Positions 24,151-35,665 of a stretch of 64,000 nucleotides of DNA are shown here, in pieces; positions within the stretch are counted from its first letter, which is position 1, and each line of letters starts with the position of its first letter. This DNA comes from Oreohelix idahoensis. Taxonomy: Eukaryota; Mollusca; Gastropoda; Stylommatophora; Oreohelicidae. The notes under the pieces are model-generated. The model worked only from the letters and a program-made list of their open reading frames with translations. It did not search any database and had not been told where the DNA came from. The translations under genes and the position numbers were made by a program. The stretch is from the NCBI GenBank assembly GCA_024509875.1, contig JAMPIV010012225.1, forward strand, positions 496,001 to 560,000, written 5' to 3'.

Positions 24151-25238
24151 GTCTGTCCGTCTCTACTTGTGTTTCTACAAAATGTACTCGAATTTTGACC
24201 CAACCTTTCTCTCCCCTCCAAAATTTTGTCGTTAAAAGTTATATTTAGACACAGCTACCACCCAAAACCCTCTCCTCCATACTAAGTAAATTTGAACACC
24301 TGCGTTTCGAGGTCGTTTTTTTTGTGCAATTAGCGACACTTTTAGATTCCATACAGTCTGTCGATGATGTGAACAACACTGTCTTTTGTCATTATCTTCA
24401 ATATTATCTATCCGTTTGTAAAATTAAGAACGTATTTGTTCACTGCTCAGAATGGGCCATCCGGCCAGCTAATTTTTATATTCCTAACATTAATATTAAG
24501 AAAAAAGTACTTTTTAAATTTTTGTAATATTCCTAACATCTGCGTTTAGCCGCTGAATTCAAATCAAGGGCTTGGTATCGCAAAAGCGTCCATTCCGTAC
24601 CTCGTGTCAATTTGGGGGACATGAATTTTTACTTTCCTCCATCCCCCCCAATTGCGTCTCCTTAGCCGTGCCAGTCTCACGCAATCTTTCCAGTCATATT
24701 TTTTCCTTTTTATCCGCCGTTCCCCTCCTGTCTAGCAAGTCAATTTTTATGGAGGATGGTGACCCGCGGTCTAGGCGATCATGTACTATTCGCAGCCTAC
24801 GCATTATGTTTTTATCCTTAAATGTTATCTTTGGAGATATTTTACCGTTGTATCTCTGTCTATTTCACTACACCAAGTCTTCTTGTCCTGTGCCATCCGG
24901 TCACGATCTTTTCATGTCTTCTTTTTTCATATCTATCACTATGTCCCGTCTCAATATTTTTGCAAGGCTCATCTACCCCTTTTACCTAGTGGATTCCAAA
25001 AACAATGATATCCTTGTAAAGCTATGAACTGTTTTTTTTCTTTCTCAAAGTGTGTCTCATCCAACGCAGCATCTCCTTTTATAGAACCAACTTCATACTC
25101 TGCATCTTGACGACAAAAAAATTTCAAGGTTTTAAAAGAAAGACCTAGCTGTTATGACGTCAGTGGGCAATCATATAATTATAACATATTATTATCATCA
25201 TCATCATAAACTCTTTTCTTGCTGTATATGGAGCATAG
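24151..25238. other. Gene-free stretch
   Basis: Possibly the outer part of the preceding LTR. A 151-residue plus-strand frame at 24572-25027 has no family resemblance. Read in reverse there is a weak LINE-tail-like stretch (DRDRMAQDKKTW), too little to call. Confidence 0.4.
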
Positions 25239-25505
25239 GAGCGCCCGATTGGCTGAGTGGGTAGAGCGTTGGTCTCTCGCGGCAAAGGTGCCGGGTTCGA
25301 TTCACGGTATCGGCACGCTTCAGTGTACTCATTTGTAGATGGGTGCCTGACTTTGCACTTGAGTTAGGGAAGGAAAAGCCAGCAAGGAAGGAAACTGGTC
25401 ACCCCCCCCCCCCTCCCCTTTCCACCTCTCGATGCTGGACCTAGTATAGTGAAGTCTCAAACACTTAACTCCCCTATGCCTGTGTCTGTTATGGGACTAC
25501 TTTTA
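25239..25505 (+). mobile_element. tRNA-derived SINE, family 1
   Basis: The head has A box TGGCTGAGTGG (25250-25260) and a canonical B box GGTTCGATTC (25294-25303), followed by the same body as at 17184 (GGTGCCTGACTTTGCACTTG, CCACCTCTCGATG, ATGGGACTAC). A C-run of about 10 lies in the body. This is the best-preserved member of the family in the window. Confidence 0.88.
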
Positions 25506-27150
25506 AGGAGCATGGAGATAGCACAGAATACTCCCTTGAGGAAGCCTATGTTACGCACAGACTCCTGCAGCTTTGATTTATGTGGCAGTTTCTTCTGCAT
25601 TATGAGGTTGCCAGGCCCGTGCACATTAGTCGCCTGTTGCGACATACCTCACGTACCAGTGGACATATTCTTTACAAATTTGGACTTGTGTAAAAGGACG
25701 TCAGTTGCCCATTTTGAATAAATGTCCCCGACGTATTGTTAAAAAGGGGAACGTATCATTCAATATTGTCCTATTATGAGGTAATATATCTTTTCGTTCT
25801 CTCAGATCTGTCAAGATTGTATTTGTGCGTTTGGGTGATGCGTGTGCGTTTCTGTGTGACAGGAAATGTTAAGGATCCGACTGTACAAGACGCAGTCTGA
25901 TCATGTACGTACATTCATTTGTTCATTGTCACAGTAGTATATAATTTGTGAATAGATTATGTCTGTGTTCAGACAGAGTATGAATGCAAAGATGTGAAAA
26001 TAGATGAGAATAGAGTCACTAATGAAATTTTGAGAAGAGATATGACTTCTGAAGAGTGGTTGGGCCACGTCTTCAGACAACTGTGACTTATTTTACTAAG
26101 ACAATCTGCTTCTCTCCCTCCTATGCTCCTAAAGGCAGTAAGGGACAACGTTATGACATACAGTGACAGTTGCAAAAAGAAGAGATCCTGACCACAGGAT
26201 AGGTTTTTATGTTTATTAAACAACACACAAAAACGATACCACAGCATGAGCAAAAGAAAACTCCACCTGTATGCCTTCACAATGTCTGACGGCTACAGGG
26301 ATAAAAAAAAATTCGTAGAGTACAAAAGTTATGGTCAACACTCTCTTTAACACACGACTAGGCTTAAACGCACACACGCCAAACCTCGCCTTCTACCCCT
26401 CCACGCACACTCTTACTGGCACGCTTAAAAATTTCAAACAAAGGGGTTAGGCCCCCAGCTATCAGAACAATGACAGCGGCCAAATCCTTTTACGGCACTA
26501 AAGCTTGTCAGGTACTCTCCTACTCTGCTAGGAAAAAACCACTCTGTTCCACCTAAGGTATTAAATCCTCGGAATATGGAGTTAAGCTCCCACTGGAAAC
26601 AGGTAAATAAATCCCAAGAATCACACTTAATATCGCGGGTGGCCACCACTAATTCAGCGAGCTACCACTATCCTTGGCTGGAGCGAATTTCTTGCACTGA
26701 TTAAAATATATATACTCCAAGTGCGAATCAGTGACTTTCAGCTTGGAAATCAGGTTATCCAGGAACAGTGCGAGGCGTAGGCACCTCTGCTACAAATAAT
26801 GACGACTGGAAAAATCGCTGGCTTCTACTGGGTGTTGGCGTAAAAATACTCCACGATGACGGAGCGTAAGTGGGTAGGTCAAGGTTGCTAAAAAATGGAA
26901 GGCAATGGCATCAGACAAAGGCGCTAGTGATTGGCAATTTGCCGTGAGTAAATTATTCCCTATGGGCTGGCTAGTGGCTATTAACTGAAGGCTGCAGTGC
27001 TCGCAGACTTAGGGCACATGAATTTACATGCCACTAATAATTCTGGATGGTTGCGTAGTGCCCGATCCAAGAAAAGAACACAGTACCTGGGACCAGAGCT
27101 GAAATAAACAGACAGTTAAGAAAAAGTTTATACCATAATATAGTAATTAC
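25506..27150. other. Gene-free stretch
   Basis: 25590-25650 holds the AGGTTGCCAG...TTAGTCGCCTG dispersed motif also seen near 1.9 kb and 40 kb. Otherwise no gene or element end was recognised. Part may belong to the LTR element whose pol begins at 27151. Confidence 0.4.
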
Positions 27151-28731
27151 TAGATCTCTATTAAAGGAAAGGAAAAAATCTACCATATAAATCTGTTAAA
27201 GAAATATTTGGAAAGACCGGTGCCTTCTTCCGAACATCTCCTGGCGGTCGCTATAGCAACCGAAGTTGAGGAAAATGACGATAGTTGCATGGAATATCCA
27301 CTGCAACAAACGGAATCTTACAAAGATGTTAAATTCGGCGACACTCTCTCAGAAGCACAACAGACAGAAACTAAAGCGTTACTGAAACAGTACTCGGCAG
27401 TCTTAACGGACATACCTGATCGAACGCATCTCGCAGAGTTCGATATGAAGCTGACAAACGAGACACCTGTGCGAACCAGAGTTTACCCGATTCCGTATGC
27501 GAAAGCAGACACGTTACGAGGAGAGATAGACAAACTACGTTAAGCTGGGATTATTAGCGAGTCTACATCGCCCTATAGATCGAGCGTTGTACTGTTGCAG
27601 AAACCTAATAAGGAAGTTCGGCTGTGTATTGACTACCGCTTACTTAACACAATAACGGAATTCCAGCCTGAGCCGCTGCAAAACGCTTCTGAACTGTTTA
27701 CCAAACCTAGCAAGGCTAAAATTTTCTCAAAGATTGACCTGAGTAAAGGTTATTACCATATACCAGTTAAAGAGGAAATTAAACCGTTATTAGCTTTTAG
27801 CACCAGTGAAGGACATTATACTTTCAATGTTATGCCTTTCGGTTTGCACAACGCACCAGGAGTCTTCACCAGAATTATAAAAAAGCTTTTAGAACCATTG
27901 CGAAGTCCAAACATACACCATTTCATGGACGACATACTTATTGCAACGGATAACTACGAAGAACATATTGCTATGGTCGCTATGCTTCTCAGGAGACTAA
28001 AGGAAGTTGGCCTTACCGCCCGTCCTAGCAAATGTTTAATCGGCTTTGAAAAGCTTGACTTCCTGGAGCATACTATTTCTCAAGGTTTTATGTGGCCCGT
28101 TGCCAAAAACATTGAGAAAATATGTGCAGCAAAGAGGCCTAAAACGAAGAGAGACACTCGTTCGTTCCTGTCACTGTGTGCGTATTACCAAAAGTTTATC
28201 AAAAACTTCAATGGTCTTACGGCGCCTCTCACCGACCTCACCAGAAAGGGAAAACCTGATACGGTTGTTTGGACCGCAGAGGGTGAACGCGCTTACGTCA
28301 CTCTGAAAGAACAACTGTCCAAATACCCCATTTTAAAGTTACCTGACCTTAAGAAACCTTTTGTTTTGCGTGTAGATGCCAGCGGACAGGGAATTGGTTC
28401 CACATTACGTCAAGCAGATGACAAGAATCCAAACCTGTTATTTCCAGTGGCATACGGCAGCCGCAAACTGAATACAGCACAAAGGAATTATTCGATCATG
28501 GAGAGAGAATGTTTGGCACTCGTGAATGGAATCAGGAGACATCACGAATATCTATATGGCGTTTCATTCACGGTACAAATTGACCATGCTCCATTGGCAT
28601 TCCTATGAGCCAATAAGGAATTTAACGCAAAGAATATGCGTTGGGCTCTACTGTTAAGCGTGTTCTCGTTCAAAGTACAATATATACCAGGAAAGGAGAA
28701 TGTTGGAGCAGATTTTATGAGTCGAAATTAG
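27151..28731 (+). pseudogene. LTR retrotransposon RT-RNase H, preceded by integrase tail (Gmr1-like)
   Basis: The first residues (KEKIYHINLLKKYLER, about 27167-27215) are the end of an integrase C-terminal domain, so integrase lay upstream of RT. RT follows: a linker with LTDIPDRTHLAEFDMKL, CIDYRLLN, SKIDLSKGYYHIPV (first Asp), FNVMPFGLHNAPGVF and the box FMDDILIA. RNase H has VDASGQGIGSTL, a MERECLALVNGI block and IDHAPLAFL. The frame ends GADFMSRN, the usual pol terminus of this group. A single frame is broken by only two in-frame stops (27541-27543 and 28606-28608). FMDD replaces the usual Y-x-DD but keeps both aspartates. Gag, protease and the integrase core are absent upstream. A similar domain order occurs in the 50-54.5 kb element, which is a different family. 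Confidence 0.85.
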
Positions 28732-28850
28732 AGCATGGAGGAGGATAATGCAATGGAGGATAGCAATCATTCGATAGCTAAAGATGACAGTAGTCTTATT
28801 TCCATAAATGAGATATGAAAGGGTTTCACATCTTCAAAGCCCGGACGAAC

Positions 28851-30058
28851 TGTGACGTATAACGGAAATGAAGCCTCCTGTATCCGACAGCCTTTCGTGA
28901 CCTCAGCGTAGTTTTAAGATTCGCTAACAAAGTCACGCATTTCTCTGCCTGTCTGACTCACCTTGTAATCCACGCCTCTTTTTTTACTTGACCATATCAA
29001 ACGAGCTTGTGTACCAACTTTCGCAACCTGTCATTCATAGCAGGGGGCGAACCACGTCGTTTACGCAAGTTTCTCACGCGAGCAAATCTGCCAATATTAC
29101 GATGACGAGCAGATCGCACGTGGAAAACACATGGAAAGGTAACGGCCTTTGAAGATTCTCTATAAGCGGAGCAAATCCTTTGATCTCGAGAAACAGGGAA
29201 AATCTCAGACGGGAGCCCGCTACACGGGTTAAACTTTTGTTGTCGATTAGCAACGACCGGCAGAAGCGACCGTTACACCCTTGATCTGGGAAACGTAGTT
29301 TCAGATTTCTCTGCTGGGAAACGGAGTGTGAGAATTCACATCTTCTAGAGATCATAACAACATGATCGTATATAAACTGCGTCTTTCTAAAACCATTATC
29401 GGAGTCGCTCAGAATTTTTTCGGAGAGTCTAAACACATTATCTAGAACCATTGGGAATAGATGTGTTAATAGAGCGTGGTGTTCTTTCTGGATTTCTGGT
29501 AATATATAAATTTGTGCTTAAGCGTATTAAAGTGTTAAAAGTTTTAGCATCTTAAATTCACTGTGATTTTCTAGGTGTTAAAACTAGCGAATTAAATAAC
29601 GCGTAGCTATTTTTATTCCAGATGTTTCAGTTCGAATGTAAATTTAATCACCCGCTATCACGCAGAAAGAGACGGTTTAGTTGACTAATAAATACACTAG
29701 GCGACTGATAATTGACGGAAAACAATTCACTTTTATTTCATTGTGTGTAATTTAGTAAGTGACTGTGTTTGACTATCTCATGCGACTAAACAAACAGACG
29801 CCGAAAATCTAATAGTTATTAATGACAGGCGATATTTGTTGAGTGCGCGTAGGGATAATTTAATCATAATTGACATTATGCGCTGATCGTTGACCGGAGC
29901 AGGAGGGGAAAAAGGCTGCATGCCTCAACCAAACTTGCACCCGCTAAGCGACGCGCGACAGGATAGGCTAGACATAACGTGCGCCTTTTAACTTTAATCA
30001 GGACTGACGGAGAGGATGAGAGATGTCTCGTCCCCTTCCGTATATATTTATATTTACA

Positions 30059-30061
<3 letters not shown>
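28851..30061 (+). mobile_element. Possible 3' LTR of the 27-kb element
   Basis: TGTGACGTATAACGG at 28851 begins about 120 bp after the pol terminus and resembles common Ty3/gypsy LTR starts (TGTGACG). No clear polypurine tract precedes it, the right end is not identified, and no second LTR exists in the window for comparison. Treat as a hypothesis. Confidence 0.3.

Positions 30062-30132
<71 letters not shown>
30062..30132. repeat. (TA)n microsatellite, about 71 bp
   Basis: Uninterrupted alternating TA directly visible in the sequence. Confidence 0.98.
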
Positions 30133-30135
<3 letters not shown>

Positions 30136-31489
30136 TTAGCAGTAATTATTTCATAATGTTCCTATATCCTTTAGGCAATCTGATCAACGGCGACAAGCGG
30201 TTTTTTATGTGGCTATATCTTGGGCCTTGTCTCGACTTTTACTGATTGGATTAAAGTTGTCTTCTGTTGGCTGACGCGTCTCCAAGTTTCAGTTGTGAAC
30301 AGGACGGGCCACAGAGACGAACGAACATTGTAATAGTAAATTTTAACTGGACTTACAAAATACCCAGATATATTTTCTTGCATTTTATCAGCCCATTGTG
30401 GTGAAATAACAATAACTGTTCTCCCAACTTCTGATAGTTGTTTCCAAGAGGATATTTATCCAGAAGAAAAACGCTATTTCAGAATCGGCACTCACCAGAG
30501 CCAGCACTTAGGATTTACCAATCAATCACGTACCATCATCAGTAACAATTTTTAGCAATTAGCTGTGTCCAAATACTAGAAGTATTTGTTTTTTTTCCCA
30601 TTCTTTGCTGTGAACACTAGATCTCGATTTTTCTACCATTACTATTCGAGGTGACACTATCGATCCAGGATTACCTCACCAAACTTGGCGTCCACCTTAT
30701 AAAGTTATCGTCAAGGCTGAACTGGTGCCAAATTTGGCACTGTACCCTGACACTATCAATATCGATAAAAATATTCAGGATAACTGTACATTCCAGGAAA
30801 TATCACCAAGATTAGGTAAGGAGAGAGAGAGAGCGTGGCCACGTATGTCAGAGAGAGAGATTGAATATTTTCTTGTTACGGTAGCTCGTACCAAAATAGC
30901 TTATTTGGCTTTAACAATTGTTTACTTTACGGAGTAGCACGTATTATGAACTTTGTTTCTTTACTGTCTATATACTGTAACCTATTGCTAACCTTTTGAC
31001 CATGGGGGTTATTAACTTGGTTGTGTTCTTATCTTCTCAACGAGGGGAGGGCATAGGTATATTGTTATTTTTTTCTATGCATGTAATTCTGATGTATCTG
31101 ATCTTTCTCTTTTAGATATTCGATGTTGTAAAGTTTAGTGATAATAAACTACATAAGAACTAACTTTCTGTGTGTTGGTCAGACCCATACCTATTTAACC
31201 ATAGTTTTTCACATTTGTGTGTCTTGTTGTCACATAGCTGTGTGTGTGTGTGTGTATGTGTTTAGTAAACTTATATTTCTCAATAAAAGGGGGTGCAAGA
31301 TTGTTTTATCCTAAAATATAGTCGTATAGATAGGCTGGACTAGAGAAACTATTCAGTCAAGAGACAGATCTTCTCTTAAACTATTCACTTGTGAAAATCT
31401 ATCTCTTACACCTTACTTCTCACGTATTATATATATTATCATCATCTCCTATACTCAGGCGGGACATCAAATAACTTTAAAACCTATCT
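30133..31489. other. Gene-free stretch
   Basis: A GT run at about 31230-31256 and AT-rich sequence. A CCAAACTTGGCGTCCACC segment near 30680 resembles a primer-binding site but has no LTR that I could pair with it. Confidence 0.4.
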
Positions 31490-32294
31490 CACGGCTGTTT
31501 GCGAGCGATACTTTAGTTTTTTTCCCCCCTGACCGCGCTATTTATAGCTTTCGTGACAGAGGTCACGTGGTCAACTTCCTAACGGGAAAAAATGTGGAGG
31601 TGTTTACTTGTGATAGGGCTTAATTAATGCTTTTAGGCTACTTTATTATTATAAATACCGGCTTTAATTTTGCGTAAAGCTAGACTAGAAATGTTAGAGT
31701 AAATTTTAGAACAAGAACAAACATTTTATCACAATTAGAACAGAAGATATAATAGTCTGAAATAGTGTAAAATTTACGTTTTTTTAATATTTTGTTATGG
31801 TTTGTTTCTAATGCAGTTTACACTAAAACGATCACAATCAACATGCATAACAAATTACAGAAATCAAAAGTAGAAAACCTTCAGAAAATAGATATCATAG
31901 TTTTGTTTTGGTTTCATGCGTCAAACATTAATTATTGAAACATTAAATTGCAAGTCCACATTTATTACCTTAAAATAACACACCCAATTGTCCCAAAAAC
32001 ATGAGAGCTAACAATTATCTCAATCATACATCACGATGGTCATGTAAAAATGAGTATGGTCATGAGTAAAACTAAATGTTCAATTTAATAAATAAAACAT
32101 ACACCTATTAAATGATTTCCACACTCTGTTAATTCTGTCACTCTCACGCAACAACTGCCATAATTTGCTCTAGCCCCAAAATTTCGCTCAATTATCATTC
32201 ACACTTCCTTTTTTTATAGGAGGAATCTGTACATTCACAGATGGAGAAATTTGTAACAAATGAGTTTCCATTATAAATTTTAATTGTGAAGTTA

Positions 32295-33631
32295 CAAGGG
32301 GCGTTCAGAAAGTCATGCACCACATCGTTTTTCTCAGCTAATAATGAAGATAGAAGCATGAAATTTTGCACACTTCAAATATGGCATGTGCCAATTGTGT
32401 GCACCAAATTGTACTGCAACCGGCCAAATAATACGGCTGCACAAAACCGTTGAAATGGAGCGTGTTAGCAACGTGCGTTATAAACAGCGAATTGTGATAG
32501 AATTTCTCGTTGCAGAGAAGGAAACTGTTGTGAATATTCACAAGCGTCTATGTGATGTGTATGGAAGTTTTGCAGTCGACAGGAGTACAGTCAGTCGCTG
32601 GGTTCAGAGAATCAAAGAATCAGGAAGTGGAGATACGGAGCTGCTTGATCGGCCGCACTGTGGACGTCCTGCCACAGCCACCAACGCAGAAATGTTGAAA
32701 TGCGCTGAGGGCATTATTCTTACTGATAGGCGAATCACTACTCAACAATTGGCCTTACAGATGTCAGTCAGCATTGGTAGTGCAAATGCAGTTATAAAAA
32801 CTCGGATTTTCTAAGGTTTGCGCAAGATGGGTTCCTCGAAGTCTCACAAATGACCACCGATTGCAAAGGAAAGCAATTTCTTCTGAATTGTTGGAGCGTT
32901 TCAATGCTGATGGAGAGAACTTTTTGGCTAAGATCGTTACAGGTGACGAAACCTGGGCACATCATTTTGAACCTGAGACAAAAAGACAGTCAATGGAGTG
33001 GCATCATCCGCAATCATCAAGAAGAAAGAAATTCAAGACAATTCCTTCAGCTGGAAAGGTCATGATCACTGTCTTTTGGGACATTGAAGGTGTGATTCAT
33101 GTGGACGTTATGCCAAGGGGAGAGACAATCAATTCGCAAGCTTATATTAAGACATTGAAAAAACTCAATCAACGTTTTCGCAGAGTTCGACCGCACAAGA
33201 ATCCAGCAGACCTGCTTCTCCTTCACGACAATGCGCGCCCTCACACAAGTCTGGCAACACGGGAAGCAATCACCAAATTGGGTTGGACTGTACTACCCCA
33301 TCCGCCCTATAGTCCCGATTTGGCACCCTCTGATTTTCATCTATTTGGTCCTCTTAAAGATGCACTCCGTGGGACAAGGTTTGAAGAAGATGAAGGAGTG
33401 ATTCATGCAGCGAAGAAATGGCTACATGATCAAGACAAAATCTGGTACGGGCTAGGAATACATGCACTTGTTTCGCGCTGGCATAAAGCCGTACAAGTTG
33501 ATGAGGATTATGTTGAATAATACCGATGTTTACATGACATATCCATGTATATTGTATATAAATTTCATGCTTTTTTAATAAACAGCTCCTGAGAAAAACG
33601 ATGTGGTGCATTACTTTCTGAACGCCCCTCG
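32295..33631 (+). mobile_element. Mariner transposon, near full length, nested in the Chapaev-type element
   Basis: 1337 bp with inverted repeats of about 40 bp starting C(A/G)AGGGGCGTTCAGAAAGT and continuing GCACCACATCGTTTTTCTCAG on both ends. TA target duplications flank it (32293-32294 and 33632-33633). The length matches intact mariners. It differs in TIR and protein from the mariner at 18.7 kb, so it is a second family. Confidence 0.95.
32455..33520 (+). pseudogene. Mariner transposase with a single frameshift
   Basis: It starts at ATG 32455 (MERVSNVRYKQRIVIEFLV) and encodes the paired helix-turn-helix DNA-binding domain with VDRSTVSRWVQRI and a GRP linker (LDRPHCGRPATA). A frameshift near 32812 precedes the WVPRSLT linker motif, the counterpart of the usual WVPHEL. 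The catalytic domain then runs without stops: VTGDETWAHHFEPE (first Asp), LLLHDNARPHTS (second) and HPPYSPDLAPSDFHLF. The spacing to the third Asp is 34 residues (DD34D). It ends VDEDYVE at 33520. All catalytic residues are present, so only the one-base shift prevents a full product of about 350 residues. This is a recent insertion by appearance. Confidence 0.93.
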
Positions 33632-35571
33632 TATATTTTTAATACCGCTGGCGCGTCTTTCAATTTTGGAAATAGACGTATGTTAGTTATATCTTGTGTG
33701 TCTGTAATTTTCAGTCTTTGTGTAATGATTGCTCGTGTAAGATCTTTATAAACTTTTTGTGTGAGATATGTGTGACTGTGATTCCCTATGAATGCTCTGC
33801 TATTATAAGCCTGTGGTATGATTTTGTGTTTGGCTAGTACCTTGTCCAAGTGTGAGCAAACTGGGCCAGACCAAGGACACAGATCTTAAAACTGAAGTTT
33901 GGCCAGCGCATCTTGTGCATTTTCAAGTTTAACTTTAAAACAATCTGTCTCCTCCTTATCCTCACAAAGTTCAATACCTGCCTGAAAAAATTCAATTTTA
34001 GCTTCTAATTCTTCTGCCTGTTTCCAGTTCCTACCAAATCTCTTCAAGTTCTTAATAGTACTAATGTTTGCATGTATCTCTTGCGGATTCTCAAATATCT
34101 TTGCGTCTATTGTATCGGTTACCTGTTCTAGAAGTCTGTGGTGTTTCAAAACAATGCCTAATAAAATATAAAGGTAAGGAGGTGCTACATTTTCAAATTC
34201 AATCTCTAACATTGGTTTGTGTAAACATTTATGGTAACGTGCCACTTGCCTTTTGTTCCCTTTCCCATATTTCATATATCTATTGTAATCTCTTATCAAC
34301 ATGGCCAAACTTCTTGGTTTGCAAGATATATGCTCTCTGGATGTCTCTATTTCCTTGTTTTGCTGGAGACACCACAGACATGGGTATGTTCCTTGAGCTC
34401 CAGACAAACCAAACATTTTCATCAAAAAGTCATAATCCCCGAATAAGAAAACAACAACTTTTTTACCATTCCACTCTAAATCTTTTAGTGACTGTATCTG
34501 AGCTTTCATGCCATTCATAAATATTTCTAAATTATCTTTATGTATCTCTGACTCTAGCCATTGATAAAAGGGGGGTATTAGATTTCGAATTTGGTTTCTC
34601 TAAATTTACTACCTGCATTGTAACTTTGATGCTTCCCTTTCCATGATCACCCCCAATCTTCAGCCATACTTCATTTTCTGGAATGGAACCCTTATGCCAC
34701 GTTAATAAGCCCGCCCTCTTGTAATCTTTAAGAAGCCCACGAAGAAAGCCACATAAATCTTTGATACATGCAAATGGTGTCTCTAGCCTTTGTCCATTAT
34801 CCCCCACAAACTCTTTCATTTCCACATCCACCCATTCACGCGTAATCTCTCTTACCCATTTTCTTTCTGCCCCTTCATGCTCCATGTCAACACCAACATG
34901 TTTCAATAATCTTCTCTGTTTTCTCTCCTGTGCCCACGTAAGACGTACTGTTTCCTTCATTGCTATTGCTAATTCTTTGGATATTCTAACTCTACTTTCA
35001 ATGCCTGCTTTCCTGCAAAGTTCCTGACGTGACGTTTATGAACAGCGTTGTAGTTCATGTGCCTGCTGCAGGTCTAGTGAGTCAGTTGATGTTCCAGCAA
35101 TATGTTTCCTAACAGTGTGGAGAAATTGAGATCGCTTACGTTTTGTTGGCGTTCTGGTGACTGATGTTTCTCTTCTATGTTTAATTAGTTTTTTTAGTAC
35201 AATAGGCAGTCCTCTGGTTTTGCATTTTATGATATTATTTTTTGCTGTTTCTAGTTTTTTTCTAACAATGGATGTGAATAGGGTTTCTTCCTCTTGTGTT
35301 AGTGGTTGTGAAGGTGGCTTAGCAAGTAACTGTTGTACTGTGATGTCGCTTTTGAAGACAGGCGAGGTGCATGTACTTGTATGTATAACTGACTTGGTAG
35401 GTGTAGATGTGGCAACAAAAACTGGCATGCTAGGGTGAGTAGCGTTATCCACCTCCAAATGAATAATGGTATCGCCTTTAATGTGAGATGACTCATCAAC
35501 CTCCAGCTGAACAATATCATCACTAGTGTGAGCAGGCACATCAACCTCCTGCTGTACAGAGCTACCCTGAC

Positions 35572-35665
35572 TACAGCTAACTGACTGACTACAGCTAACT
35601 GACTGACTACAACTAACTGACTGACTACAACTAACTGACTGACTACAGCTAACTGACTGACTAGA
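35572..35665. repeat. 18-bp tandem repeat inside the Chapaev-like coding region
   Basis: About five units containing GACTACAGCTAACTGACT. On the minus strand they encode a repeated six-residue SQSVSC motif in frame with the surrounding protein, between the zinc-binding N-terminus and the catalytic part. Confidence 0.9.

Noticed and set aside
24572..25027. 151-residue frame as a gene
   Set aside because: No recognisable motif and composition like AT-rich non-coding DNA. A faint LINE-tail likeness on the other strand is too weak.
30670..30700. Primer-binding-site-like CCAAACTTGGCGTCCACC
   Set aside because: No LTR boundary or internal coding region could be paired with it.
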